The notes: generated by a model from the letters alone, not told the origin. A DNA stretch of 64,000 nucleotides from Rhizopus arrhizus (GCA_024220505.1 JAKZZE010000007.1:434001-498000); one strand, 5' to 3'; counted from the stretch's first letter, positions 31,069-43,006 are shown. Translations and numbers: made by a program.

Positions 31069-32071
31069 TAAATGGGTTGGTTGCTTTTGAATCTCAAAAG
31101 AATGGTCAATCAAACACCCAAAACAAAAACGAAAAATCCATTAATCAAACTAAACAACCTCACCAACTCAATGTAATATTATCACAAAACGAATCCCATC
31201 AGCCCCATCACAATATTGAGCTATATTCAGCAATCAGACGAGAAAATCCTCCTGAAGTAATTCGAGCTGAACCGTACATAACACCTAAAGCAAGAAACAC
31301 TGGAAAACGTCCTGAAACACCATTAACAAAAAGAAGAGTTACTACCCGAAGCCATCTAGAAGAAATAAAGCCCTCAGCAACAAGACAAGTGCATCACAAT
31401 GCTTCTCCACCTGATACAAATACTCAAATGAAAGAAAATACAACTATGAAACCCAAAAGAAGAAAAAGACATCTTGAGATCAGATATGATATTGTAACAG
31501 ATGTTCTGGATCAGAAAGCAAACATAACATTTCGGGACTTGATTAAATCCACACCTGCTATGAGGAGAAAATTAGCGAAAGCATGTCAACCATCAACATT
31601 ACATGCAAACGAAGCTTCAAATGATACAATGGCAGTAATTGAAGATGATGAATTAAATACCACTGCAGTTTACACCAACATCTCAATAGGCGATAAAGAT
31701 ATTAAAACACTAATAGACTGTGGAGCAGCAAAATCTTGTATGTCAAAAGCACTAGCTGAAACCCTAGGATTACAAATTGATGCTGCGCCAGAAAGTATAT
31801 TCACACTTGGATATGGAACAAAACAACCTGCCCTAGGATTGATATACAATGTGCCAATTCAAGTAAAAGAAGGAATGATCATACCTGGTACCATTGAAGT
31901 TCTTCCTCATTGCCCCACACCACTCATCATTGGTAACAACTGGCTAAATCGAGCAAAAGCAAGAATTGATTTCAACAGCGCCTCGTTAAAAGTATCATAC
32001 AAAAATCAAAAAGCAGAGTTAGAAATATCATTCCTACGAAAAAGCGTTGCTCCTCCAAAAGTCACTATGTA

Positions 32072-33726
32072 CAGTGACCCGCAAAACTGTCCCAATGTTT
32101 CGTAATTTTCTCTTCTAGGGCTTGTGACTCCATTGTTGTTAAGCTAATGTACACCTTATTGTATATCATTCGATAGCCACAATCTTGTAGTACCAACAAC
32201 TGTAAAGCAAAAACAAATTAAAACAGCGCAGACGGAGACAGAGGGGATAGAAAACAAGCGGTGCATTGGGACAGTTTTGCGGCACTTTTGAAAAAAAACA
32301 AAAAACGATGAAATAGCGACCCACAAGTTGTATAGATGTACCAAACTGCTTACAAATGTGCATTGTACGTCTCTAAGTCGAACTTTACTCACTGCTGAAT
32401 TTTCAAGCTCCTACTGATTTATTACTCGCTCATTATATCTCAACATGAAACAAGTCTCTCAAGATACAGTTGTTCAAGCAATTTCTTTACTTCAACAAGG
32501 TAAGTCGGTTCGGGAAGTGGAAAGGATTACTGGCTTGAGTAAGAGTGCTGTTGGGAGACTCCAAAAATCCCATTGCTTTGGACTTGGAAAGCCAAAAGGC
32601 GGCCGACCCAAGTTACTGTCTGCAGCTGATGAACGCTATTGTGTGCGCCAAGTGACCAAAAACCGCATATCTAGTGCAACAAAGGTGGCTAAGGAGCTAG
32701 AAAAAGACACTGGAAGAAAAGTAATTGTCGATAACGTGTGCAGAGCCCTTCGTAATGCCGGTTTTGGTGCGATTGAGAAGCCGAAGAAGCCTTTGCTTAG
32801 TGCGAAAAACATTCGCAAGAGGCTTTCTTGGTGTATGGCTCACAAGGACTGGACAGTAGATGACTGGAAACGCGTTGTTTGGTCGGACGAGACAAAAATC
32901 AATAGATTTAGCTCTGATGGACGCACCTGGACTTGGATTCGATCCGGAGAAAGCCTGAAATCCCATCACGTCAAGATGACCGTTAAATACGGTAGAGGCA
33001 ATATCATGCTGTGGAGTGCCATTACCTATGCTGGGGTTGGTTAGATGTGCAAAATCAATGGTAATATGAATAAAACACTGTACAAAGAGATTTTGGAGGA
33101 TGAAGTAGAGCTTACAACTGAGCATGGAGCTAATAAGCTAGGGCTAGAAAGACATCAGGTGATTTTCCAACATGACAATGATCCTAAACATACGTCCAAA
33201 TTAGTCAAAGAATACCTTGAACAGCAATCCTACAACATCCTGGAGTGACCAGCACAGTTCCCTGACTTGAATCCAATTGAAAATATATGGTCGTTGTTAA
33301 ATAGAAGGTTGAATGATTATGAAACAACAGCAAAAGGCATGAATGAAATATACGAACGAGTAACTAAATTTTGGTACGACTTAATGAAGCCGGAAGAGTG
33401 CCAAAAGGTCATAGAAACAATGCCTAAGCATATAAAACAATGTATCAAGAATAAAGGACGCTGGACTGACTATTAATGTCAAATAAATAAACCATTTTGT
33501 TTCTTTTCAAAAGTGCCGCAAAACTGTCCCAATGCACTGCTTGTTTTCTACCCCCTCTATCTCCGTCTGCGCTGTTTTAATTTGCTTTTACTCTACATTT
33601 TTTGGTACTACAAGACTTTGGCTATCGAATGATATACAATAAGGTGTACATTAGCTTAACAACAATGGAGTCACAAGCCCTAGAAGAGAAAATTACGAAA
33701 CATTGGGACAGTTTTGCGGGTCACTG
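32072..33726 (+). mobile_element. Tc1-like element Tc1-A (1655 bp)
   Basis: Flanked by TA on both sides. Terminal inverted repeats of about 220 bp start CAGTGACCCGCAAAACTGTC. Each repeat carries the same 18-base motif twice in opposite orientation: an outer GCAAAACTGTCCCAATG and an inner reverse copy near 32260. Encodes the damaged transposase at 32445-33476. Confidence 0.92.
32445..33476 (+). pseudogene. Tc1-A transposase, DD34E, two nonsense codons
   Basis: 343 codons. The N-terminus has a helix-turn-helix (VREVERITGLSKSAVGRLQ) and a second DNA-binding region to about 110. Catalytic residues are D in SDETKINRF, D in HDNDPKHTS and E in DLNPIENIW; the last two have 34 residues between them. 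Trp codons have become TAG at 33042-33044 and TGA at 33246-33248. Otherwise the frame is open. About three-quarters identical by eye to the transposase at 44715-46176. Confidence 0.92.
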
Positions 33727-35763
33727 TATACACAAACGTACAAAAATCCAATTAGTTTGACAAATTCAAAATCAATAAAGCAAGTACATTTTGAAGAAAA
33801 TAGTTCGAGTGATATAGAACAATCAGATGAAGAGAGCAGCTCATATGACAAAGAAGATGAAATATCTGAGGAAGAAACATCGGAATTAGAATATGAAGAA
33901 AAACCACTGTTATTATTAGAAGATAGTAATATCGAGCAGGTTGTCATTGAAGAAGAAACAGAAAAATACATTATTCGAGCCTCAGAAGATGGATTAAACT
34001 TACAAGCAAACATTTCAAAGTCTATACATATGGATAAACCTAAAGCAGATCAAAACATTTGGTATAATTTCGAGCCTACTAATGATCAACTTATTGTAAA
34101 ATCTGGATATTTTGATGTCTGTTCAAGTCTCATTGTCAACAAAAAGAGTATAGAAGTTAAGCTTTATAATCGAACTAATGAGGATGTGATTTTTCAGCCA
34201 TATGAAGAACTGGGATGGCTAGAAAAATTTAACACACAATCTATTTTGCAAGCATACGAAGTAGAAGAAAATCTTCAATTATGTATGATGGAACAAAACA
34301 TCGAAGAAAAAAAAGAAAAAGAGGAACCTATGTTAGAGTACGAACTGTTCATCAAATTAGAAACAGGAGAGATTTCAGCCGAACTCGAGCGTAAATTAAG
34401 AAAGTTACTTGAAAGATACAAGCATATATTTGATTGGAACAATGATACCATCGGTTTTACTAATCTATTGGACCACAAAATAATCATTAAAGAAGATACT
34501 CATCCAATCAGTCACAGACCATATAGAATGAGCCCTATCGAAGCAGAATATCTTCAAAAAGAATTAGAAAAATATACAAAGCTAGGAGTTATCACCCCAT
34601 CAAACAGTCCTTGGGCAGCACCTATCATTCTTGTTAAGAAAAAGAACGGAGAATACCGAATGGTTATAGATTACCGAAAATTAAATGCAGTGACAAAAAA
34701 GGATGCATATCCTTTACCAAGAATAGATGATTTACTTGATACACTTGGAAAAGCAAAAGTATTTTCTGCCCTAGATATGAGAGCAGGGTTCCATCAAGTC
34801 CCTATGGAAGAGGCAAGCAAAGAACTTACAGCATTCACCACAAAGTTTGGAACCTATCATTATAATACGTTACCCATGGGATTAGTTAACTCACCAGCAA
34901 CATTTCAAAGGCTCATCGATCTCTGTTTTAGATCTTTAATCAACAAATGTCTCGTGGCATACATTGATGATCTCAACGTTTATTCTGAAAATCCAATTGA
35001 ACATTTACAACATTTAGATCAAGTATTCAATTGTATACAAATCGCAAATCTCAAACTCAACCCTGAAAAGTGCTTCTTTTTTAAAGATCACCTGAAATTC
35101 CTAGGATAAATTGTAACAAAAGAAGGAATACAAACAGATCCTGAGAAGATAAAAAAAATCATTGATTATCCCGTACCTAGAACTATAACCCAAGTACGAG
35201 CCTTTCTTGGAATTGCATCATATTATCGAAGGTTTATCAAGAATTTTGCCTCAATTGCACGACCGTTGCACGATCAAACAAAGACTAAGAAAAAACTACC
35301 TTGGACAAAGGAAACAACTGACTCTTTTGTGTTGCTCAAAAAGTTACTTACAACAGCACCTGTTCTGACCAGGCCAGATTTCACTAAATCCTTCATACTA
35401 GTAACAGACGCCTCAAAACTCGGTTTAGGCTGCATATTGACTCAATTAGATGAAAACGGAAAAGAACATCCAGTTGTATATGCCAGCCGAGGTCTTAAAT
35501 CAAGCGAAATACATTATGCAGCAACAAAATTAGAATGTCTAGCAGTAATATGGGCAGTCAAAACTTTCAGACCATATTTACTTGGAAAAAAATTCACAAT
35601 CATAACTGACCACTCTGCATTAAATGGCCTACTTAAAACTTCAAATCCTACTGGAATTATCGCTCGATGGATAACAATATTATCAGAATATGATTATGAA
35701 GTGAAATATCGACCTGGCCGAGTAAACGAAAGTGCAGACTTCTTATCAAGACTTGGATATTAA

Positions 35764-35911
35764 AAAAAAAATATTATAATCAACTACATGGGGGATGGGA
35801 GGGTAGATGATACATAAACTCAAGAAAAATCCAAAAACAACATAAAATACGCATAAAAAAAATCATATTATCAACTACATGGAGGATGGGAGGGTAGACG
35901 ATGTACAAAAC

Positions 35912-35942
<31 letters not shown>

Positions 35943-35996
35943 TATTAAACATATCCAAAACACCAAACCTTCAACCACACAACAACTCACAAATTA
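35764..35996 (+). other. E4 RT/IN spacer with duplicated polypurine block
   Basis: Contains GGGGGATGGGAGGGTAG at 35790-35806 and GGAGGATGGGAGGGTAG at 35881-35897, each within a direct repeat of about 30 bp (ATCAACTACATGG...). A run of about 22 A lies at 35912-35933. Same position and core as in E3. Confidence 0.7.
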
Positions 35997-36864
35997 ATGA
36001 CAGTAAACATGAATATCGACAAAATAAACACTCTGAAACAATACTTGCAAACTCTAGAAATACCTGAAGACATATCGTCTAGCTTAAAGAAATTCATACA
36101 AAAAGAAGCTACAAAATTCACTATTTACCGTGATATACTATATCGATACAACACAGACAACGGGATAATTCGAAAAGTCCTAAACCAAGAAGAAGCCGAA
36201 GAAATAATGTATGCGTATCATCAACACCCATTAAGTGGACATTTAGCCTATAACAACACTCTACACAAAATAGCTTCAAGATTCTATTGGAAAAAAATGA
36301 GCAAAGATATCATGAACTACGTACAAAAATGTCAAAGATGCCAAAATCATGGAAAGAAAAAACTGAACGAAGAACTGTATCCTGTAGCAGTATCTGTAAA
36401 GCCTTTTGATCGAGTCGCCCTAGATGTGAAACACATACAGACATCCAAATCAGGACACCGATACATCATTGCCGCAATTGATTATTTAACAAAATACGTT
36501 GAAGCAAGACCTATAAGATTCCAGACATCCTCAGAAATTGCCTTGTTTTTGTATGAAGAAATTATCTGTCGCCACGGCTGTCCTACCATAATCGTTTCTG
36601 ACAATGGAAAACCATTCCTCAGTAATCTAATACGACAAGTGTGCCTAAATTATTCAATAATACACAAAACAACGACTCCTTACAATCCTCAAAGTAATGG
36701 ACTCATAGAAAGATTCAATCGAACACTAGGTCAAATTTTACAAAAACGATCAAGTGACGAAAAACAAGATTGGGATGAATATTTGCCGGCTACATTATTT
36801 GCCTATCGTACAATAAGGAAGCCACTACAAAACAAACACCATTTGACTTGGACCATCACATGTA

Positions 36865-38494
36865 CAGTAGCGGACAAAACTGGTGCACAAAAATTAAAAA
36901 CAACATTGTATCTCCGCCATATGTCTGCGACTTTTGTGGCATATACCATCTGAAAGACAGTCCAAAATATACACTATGTTATGTAAACCGGAACTGTACT
37001 GGACATCCCCCAGGCATAAGGTCATTTTTAGTGATTTTTTGCATATTTCAATTTTCGCCAAAAATATGGTGCTTGTCTAGCCTTCTTTCAATTTTCCCCA
37101 TATCTCTCCCGTTTTCTTTCAGATTTCACCGCATATTAGTGAATTTTAGTAGCTCTTAAAAAATATATAAAACTGTACTTATTTTGTATTTCCCATTGAA
37201 TCCCCCCTTTTGTTTTTACCCTATTCACTATAACAAAGTACTAGCCTTATATGTTTAAGAAAATAAGCAACTGTAAAAACGAAGCTCTGAGATCTCGAAT
37301 ACACTTAGTTCGTACGACAACAGATATTTCTAGAATAACAAGAATCTCTAAATGGACAATCAACAGGAGAAAGAGGGAAGAAAGAAACATAATGTCTTGT
37401 GATCATGAAGGTATTCCGCTATTAGCCTGAAAAGTTATTAGTTCAGTCATCAACCTAGAGCTTGGACAAGGTCCGCTACACACAGTTCCTGATGCTCAGC
37501 ACATTTTGAGGACCTTAAGATACAGTGTTAGCAGACTGTCAGTCTAAAGGCACAGTAGGAAGCTAGATTTTGAGTCTGGAAGTAAGGAAACGAAGAATTT
37601 CATCAGCTGTATAAGTCGGAAAAAGCGATGAATGTGGTATCACGACAAGCCATTGTATACTATAGAGGGCTGGAAGTCTGCTATCTTTAGCAATGAAACA
37701 AATATGAACATTATGGATGCAGACAGTATACACTAATATTGAAAGCAAGTCGAGCAACCTTAGCGATTTTTTCACGGTGATCAAACAATGAAGCATGCTG
37801 GCTGCTCTGTTATGTTTTAAGGCTGTATTAGATATTGAGGACCAGAATATGTGTGTCAGGTATACGATGGTATAATGAACTCATAAATATGCACATATAT
37901 TTCGCTTACTTCATACCACAAAAGCCTAGCGTATAGTGGTCTAAAACGTCGTAATCTCTCGTTTCAGTATGACAATGACACAAGGCACAAGTCGACGCAT
38001 GTCACAAACTCAATATTTGATAACAGCGCTTCTGTGCTACAAGTTTAGCCGCCACTAATCCCGGCCTAAGTCCGCTTAAGCATGCCAGGTGGCAATTGAT
38101 GGCAAAGGTATGATGATACGACACTAGATCAAAAAGGGTCGATGATCTTTGGAAAAGAGTAGTCAAAGAGCCGGGTTCTTTTATTGAAAATGATATACAC
38201 GCATATTATTAGCATATGCAAAGAAGAACATCCGATGATATCAAGAGATGAGATGATTATATAAAGTCTAAGGTCTTAGCCACTTTTGCGGTTTTTAGAA
38301 AATATAAAATTTTATAAATTTAAAGCACGCTTATCGCTCAGTTTTAACAATGTCATGCTTAGAACATACATAAATTACAATGACTAGTATATCCTCCTTC
38401 TAGTACAGTTTCATGACTATTGCAATTACCATGAGCAGGTAATGGTAGTTAAAAGCTGAAAAAAAGTTTTGTGCACCAGTTTTGTCCGCTACTG
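36865..38494. mobile_element. TA-flanked non-autonomous element, copy 2 (1630 bp)
   Basis: Inverse orientation relative to copy 1, with the same inverted repeats CAGTAGCGGACAAAACTGG and TA flanks (36863-36864 and 38495-38496). No transposase. A 77-codon frame on the minus strand (37563-37796) is partly shared with copy 1 but shows no domain. Confidence 0.87.
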
Positions 38495-38693
38495 TATAAC
38501 AAAAATTCAGTAAAGTTTGAAGCTGCCCTGTGGCACCGAACCGCTCACCAGTTACACAACTTGAATAAAGTTCGAAGCGAAGCAAGCCAAGCTATAAAAC
38601 AAACACAAGCTGTCCAAAAGAAGGCAATCGAAAAGAAAATACTGGACGAACGAAAAGAGCTGAAGCCGTCATTTAAGCTAGGAGAGTTAGTGC

Positions 38694-39153
38694 TGTTTTA
38701 ATCGCAAGATTAAATAAAAAATTAAACAAAAAAACAATAGCAGCAATATAAAATTAAAATCCTTCTTTATTGCAGATTTCTTTATATTGCGAAAAGGCCT
38801 CGCTTTATGGATAAAAAGTTGGCATCTATTTATATTCTTTGTGAGCGTAGATATAAAAGATATAGACTCGGTCACGATGTCGTGCTGAAGAACCAATGAT
38901 TAAGCTAAAGCTTGTCGATGTTCTAATATATGCATCTGAAATTGAACAATAGAAATAATAACCAGTCAATTAACTTTGATCTAATTACTTTGGGGTTGAC
39001 AATTGATTAGACTCTTTAGGATGACAGATATTGATCTTATTGTTCTAAATTTGGAAAAGTGTGTAATTGTTCAATCATAGTTTAATCTTTTTGTGTATCG
39101 TTATTTATTTTAATACAACTGATATCATATAGAAAATAACTATGTTTACAACA
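38694..39153 (-). repeat. solo LTR of the E1 family (460 bp)
   Basis: Reverse complement of 5294-5753 with few differences. Flanked by AGTGC at 38689-38693 and 39154-39158. It sits in the E4 integrase codons for VLLYKDY. Shows that the E1 family makes 5-bp duplications. Confidence 0.95.
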
Positions 39154-39571
39154 AGTGCTTTTATATAAGGATTACCTGTCAACATCATGGTCTGGTAAAT
39201 TGCAAGACAGATGGGAAGGCCCTTTTATTGTTCATCATATTCTTGGGAAAGGCACATACCATATGAAAAATCACGATACACAAGACGTTAGAATAAGAAG
39301 GGTACATGGAAATCGCCTCAAACCTTATTTGGTACCAAAAGTACAATGGAGCACAGATCATGAACGAAGTCTTCCTCTTAGATTAGATCACGAGACTGAA
39401 CAACTGCTCCACTAAAGTAATAATGATACATATAAACACTAAAACATCAAAAAAGACCATATAAATACAAAAACATCAGAATGACCATATAAATACAAAA
39501 ACATCAAAAAACTATATAAATATATATATATAAAGAGAACTTTTCTTTCAACATTATCAAGCAATTCAAGT

Positions 39572-40151
39572 TGTTATGTTCTGGTAAAGTAATTTAAAGG
39601 TAGCGATAAAAACCAAAGAATACTTTTTGAGACTGAACTTTATTTAAGACAATCTTAATTGTTAAAAAGAAATCATTACAAAGTCTACTATTTATATTCT
39701 TCTATCAGTCGGCGGGTAAATGAGTAGTTATGAGCGTAGATCCAATAATTGACATGTTTGATTGAAGAATGATCACTGAATCGATTATGAAAATTTTTAA
39801 TTCGTTGTTTTTATAGATCTTATTGTTCTTTAACTGATCTGGGATAATTGTCTCGTCTTCATTGAGAGGAAAGATATATTTATATGAAATGCCTCCAGTC
39901 AGATCAAAATTGACTGGGTACTTGATCCATTATTATTCATTTACAGAAATGATGAATAGTAAAGGTCATGACTTATTTATTGTTCATGTTTACTTTATAG
40001 AATAAATCTAATTGTGATAGTTTTATATAAAAAGAAGAAGAATATATTTTATTTGATAAAGATTTAAATTATTATCTTTTATCAATTTTAATATACTTCT
40101 TTTAGTTGTGATTATTCAATGTCCGTTATGATCAGACGCTGTTCTACAACA
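39572..40151 (-). repeat. solo LTR, 580-bp family, copy 1
   Basis: Starts TGTTATGTTCTGG and ends TTCTACAACA. Flanked by CAAGT at 39567-39571 and 40152-40156. The reverse complement of the copy at 55017-55596. Inserted just 5' of E4 ORF3. Confidence 0.93.
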
Positions 40152-40197
40152 CAAGTAACAAATCCAAAATGAAATTATCCAAGAAATAAATGAACTT

Positions 40198-40791
40198 ATG
40201 GAACGAAAGGAGACGGAATGCATAACGCCAGTCTTAACACCCAGCGTGACTCCCTCTACCTCATCAAAAGCTATTCCAGTTCAAGAGACAAATGAATTAT
40301 TGACTAACTTGGAACAATCTGAAAAAGAAACCTTTGAATATGCCCTCAGTTCCATATTTGGTATCAACGAAAATCAAAACTTCTCAAGTGCGGACTACCA
40401 TGAAGTAATGTTTATCAATTACTACAATGAATACCGAGAAATATTGAAACAACAAGCCAAATTGAATAAAAGAAGAGAAGACGTACTTTCTAAATTTACT
40501 TTCTCTGTAAATGAATGGTCTCATTACAAATTCGCTAAACCAACCAACAACCAATCTAGTATTCAATGCTATCTAGGAGCAAAGCACAATCAACTTAAAG
40601 CAATTTTGCCGCATCACACCCGCTACAGAACTCTCTGTCAAAAAATTAAGAAAAGCGATATCTGGAGTAAGAATCAAGCAACAATCGAGGACGATCTTTC
40701 CCAAGGCCGAGGGATCTGTAACGAGAATGATGAAGACATCTATAAAATTTTGGACAGTACAACTGACTTTGAAATCGGCTTACTTCAGTAA
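40198..40791 (+). CDS. E4 ORF3
   Basis: 197 codons, homologous in its C-terminal half to E3 ORF3: a charged helix (EYREILKQQAKLNKRRED), then SVNEWSHYKFAKPTNNQSS, then YLGAKHNQLKAIL and an acidic IEDDLSQGRGIC just before the LTR. The last 25 codons are in the LTR, as in E3. The N-terminal half is shorter than in E3, and a stop lies in frame just after the nearby solo LTR, so the original start may be lost. It is still open although the neighbouring pol genes are broken. Confidence 0.65.
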   Translation: MERKETECITPVLTPSVTPSTSSKAIPVQETNELLTNLEQSEKETFEYALSSIFGINENQNFSSADYHEVMFINYYNEYREILKQQAKLNKRREDVLSKFTFSVNEWSHYKFAKPTNNQSSIQCYLGAKHNQLKAILPHHTRYRTLCQKIKKSDIWSKNQATIEDDLSQGRGICNENDEDIYKILDSTTDFEIGLLQ

Positions 40792-41099
40792 TTTAACTGA
40801 AATACACAACATCGACTCAAGTAAAAATATTAACTCAAGTAAAAATATCAACCTTATTTCCTTTTCTTTTTTCTCTATCATTTTTATATAAATATCTCTA
40901 TATCTTTTATTTCAATTCACTTTAGTTCACTTAAATTCACTTCTATTCAAAAACCTATTTTTACTTTGAATAAATAGTCTCTTAAAAGACAAAATCTATT
41001 TTTCTTATTTTATACCAAACAAGTCGAATTCCCTTGAAGCAAGTTATCTTCATTGTATCCATTTTATATTTCTATTATAGTTCTTTACATTTTACTTTA
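40717..41099 (+). repeat. E4 3' LTR, truncated
   Basis: Matches the first part of 26759-27315 and stops at TTTACTTTA, where the LTR at 41100 begins. The U5 half does not resume after that LTR, so a deletion accompanied or followed the insertion. Confidence 0.9.
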
Positions 41100-41439
41100 T
41101 GAAGTGTTTTAAGTATAAAAAATAAGATAAAGAAGAATTAACGAGACCGAACAATAGTTCTAAAGTCGAATACTTTTATTAAAGAAAGATTTCAAGGCTA
41201 TTTATATTAGTTGAGCAAGACCTGAGATTAGATGACAAAAATAGTTACGACCGATATGATTTGACATGTATAAGAAAATGTTTATAAACTGATGTTAATA
41301 ATCAACTGTTGAGATGAAAGTGAAGCTTGGCTGTTTAGGGCAGTGATAATTATCAGGTTCTATTCTTGTTCAAACTCATTTGTAAAGATTTAGTCCAAAA
41401 TGATAAGACTGTATCTTGTTGACATGTCAAAACATGACA
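41100..41439 (-). repeat. LTR of the 340-bp family, copy 1
   Basis: Starts TGAAGTGTTTTAAG and ends AACATGACA. Ends are defined by the copies at 46558 and 49692, which have exact duplications. Flanks here (CTTTA and ACTGT) do not match, in line with a deletion next to it. Confidence 0.85.
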
Positions 41440-42116
41440 ACTGTCGTATTTACTCTAATAATTCCCTTAATATCGTGTGAGATCACTCAAAAGATTCTTA
41501 AAATTAATAATTTGACTGTATATCATATATAGCACTTCGTGCTATGTACGATAAACAGCCCACACAATTTATACCGTACTACCTCGGACCCTAAATCATA
41601 TTGTTATATTCTAAGGCGTAGTTTGTATTGAATGGGCTCTCTCTCTCGTCCTTACTCAATAAAGAGGTTCAAGAGACTCATCGATTATTTGATTTATTGT
41701 TAATTTTATTAATCGAGAGAAACAACACGCCTATTCCACAACAACGACATTTATATACATATTCAAGCAGCAAATAAGTACATTGTTCCACATATGAAAT
41801 ACTCTAATAAGCACATGGTTACAACTCGCAAATTAATACACATGGTTACACCTCGGAAAATAATACACAAGGTTACAATGTGATGTTGGGGTAGTTAGTA
41901 ATCGATTAAAGTTGATATTGAAGTACTACCGCGTACACTACCTGTGAGCCTATGTAGCTTTTTAGTGATTGGAAGCCCATGCTTTCTGAATACTATTGTG
42001 ACCGCTTCACATGTATCATCGTTTGGTGCAGAATCATTAAATGAATCCATAATTGGGTGTAAGTTTCAAATATGGGCATTATCCAGTCTGCAATCACGCC
42101 GTAACCTTACTTGACT
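41440..42116. other. noncoding gap, unassigned
   Basis: No supported gene. Contains CT-rich CTCTCTCTCTCG near 41640 and a TATA-like stretch near 41750 that may be LTR debris. Three imperfect repeats of AATACACATGGTTACA occur at 41810-41880. A 47-codon ATG frame on the minus strand (about 41907-42050, beginning MDSFNDSAPNDD) is unrecognised. Confidence 0.4.
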
Positions 42117-42511
42117 GTGATATTTAGGGTTTATAATATAAAAAAGTACTAAGTCAATCAACAAATATAAAAATAAGTGAGACTCAAAGTAGATTGTCCT
42201 TTATTCAAGTTAAAAATATGAGGGTATTTATACTTTTCTATCCACGGCTAAATAATAATATTCACAGTATATGATTATTGATTATTAATCGATATTAGAC
42301 GATGCGTTAATTATATGATTGGTATTGTTTAACATCTTTTATCAAGAAGTAATTATTAATCCTGATCCAGGAACTTGTTAGAATATTCTGGAGTGGATCG
42401 GGATATAATTTTATTTGACGTGGCATAATACAATGTCCGATATTCCTAATTTGGATGATCATTGTTCGTAGTAATTTATAGTATTACTTTATTATATGTG
42501 TAAATACCACA
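42117..42511 (-). repeat. solo LTR (395 bp)
   Basis: Starts TGTGATATTTAG and ends AAATACCACA, which are inverted termini with one mismatch. Flanked by TTGAC at 42112-42116 and 42512-42516. A TATA-like motif on the minus strand (near 42220) suggests orientation. Confidence 0.87.
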
Positions 42512-42868
42512 TTGACGGTCAGCCAAATAGTTTTTTTGTCTTTGAATGACCGTAGCTCATCGAGTGGTACAGTGACTGCTTCTAAAATACAATCGTTAGA
42601 AGCGAAAAAATTATTTCAATCGTTTGAGGTAATAGATTTCTCTGTGCAACAAACAGCGGGCACGCAATCTTTCTTTTTTAGTCCGTCAAAGGCAGTTTTT
42701 TATCGATATTATGCGATTTACGAGCTGAGTTTACGTGCGGCGGTCATTAAAGTTATACCATTCGATCCGGAAAATTTGGGCGCATCGACTACCATAATTG
42801 GGTCTTATGTAGGACAGGTACCCGGCCCGGAATCTCCTTGCATCGTATCTTTTACATACTCCGCATAA
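42512..42868 (+). pseudogene. unidentified 118-codon ORF, possible capsid-like fragment
   Basis: Open frame with no good ATG context. It is higher in GC than its surroundings and ends in the TIR of Tc1-C. The product is rich in aromatic and beta-branched residues, with clustered Tyr (FYRYYAIYELSLRAAVIKV) and a Pro/Gly stretch after it. The pattern is weakly like the beta strands of small-virus coat proteins, but no specific match can be claimed. The start is separated from older flanking sequence by the solo LTR. It could be an endogenous viral fragment, a host gene remnant or chance. Confidence 0.25.
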
Positions 42869-43006
42869 AATATGTCTTGTTGTACCTCATTTGAAAGCTA
42901 CGGTAGTGTAGATGTACGTGGTACAAATGACGTCTCAATTGATGTAGCGCAGGCGGAGATAAAGCATATACAAAACGAGCGGTGCATTGGGACACTTTTG
43001 GAAGTA

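Larger units (their letters stand above)
27511..31071 (+). pseudogene. E4 gag, split by a TA-flanked element
   Basis: The 5' part (27511-28140, 210 codons) matches E3 Gag through GWWNAHRPRKIAMVDNPFIP. It is interrupted at a TA by the element at 28141-30436. The 3' part resumes at 30439 in the same frame and gives the Asn/Gln/Tyr-rich tail. The reading frame is otherwise intact, so the transposon insertion is the main lesion. Ends TCA AAA AAC TAA. Confidence 0.88.
31065..35763 (+). pseudogene. E4 Pol part 1 (protease, RT, RNase H), disrupted
   Basis: The protease site is LIDCGAAKSCM, D-C-G-A as in E3. Interrupted at a TA (32070-32071) by Tc1-A; the frame resumes exactly at 33729. RT carries Y-I-D-D near 34960. 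An in-frame TAA at 35107-35109 replaces the Tyr of the LGYIVTKEG motif seen in E3. The frame then stays open through RNase H (VTDASKLGLGCILTQ) to LSRLGY. So there is one transposon insertion and one nonsense mutation. Confidence 0.9.
35997..39415 (+). pseudogene. E4 integrase, split by a TA element and a solo LTR
   Basis: The 5' part 35997-36820 matches E3 integrase through the zinc finger and the DDE core (SDNGKPF, NGLIERFN). Near 36821 one base is lost, and a short in-frame stretch present in E3 (YGYEPRTP region) is absent. It is then interrupted at a TA by the element at 36865-38494, continues at 38497 (KFEAALWHRTAHQLH), is interrupted again by the solo LTR at 38694-39153, and ends at 39415. 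Domain order is otherwise as in E3. Confidence 0.88.
26759..41099 (+). mobile_element. Ty3/gypsy element E4, old and heavily interrupted
   Basis: Same organisation as E3: gag, A-AAA-AAC, PR-RT-RH, polypurine spacer, integrase, ORF3. It is broken by TA-flanked elements (28141-30436 and 36865-38494), a Tc1 element (32072-33726), and solo LTRs (38694-39153 and 39572-40151). The 3' LTR is cut at 41099 by another LTR. It also has its own nonsense, frameshift and deletion lesions. The base before the left LTR ends GAGG; the right duplication is lost. Confidence 0.92.

Noticed and set aside
41500..41880. A further solo LTR in this gap
   Set aside because: TATA-like and TG/CA ends can be picked, but no pair of ends gives a target duplication.
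42479..42487. TAGTATTAC, the CRESS-DNA virus origin nonanucleotide
   Set aside because: It lies inside a solo LTR with good ends and duplications, has no stem around it, and is easily found by chance in AT-rich DNA.
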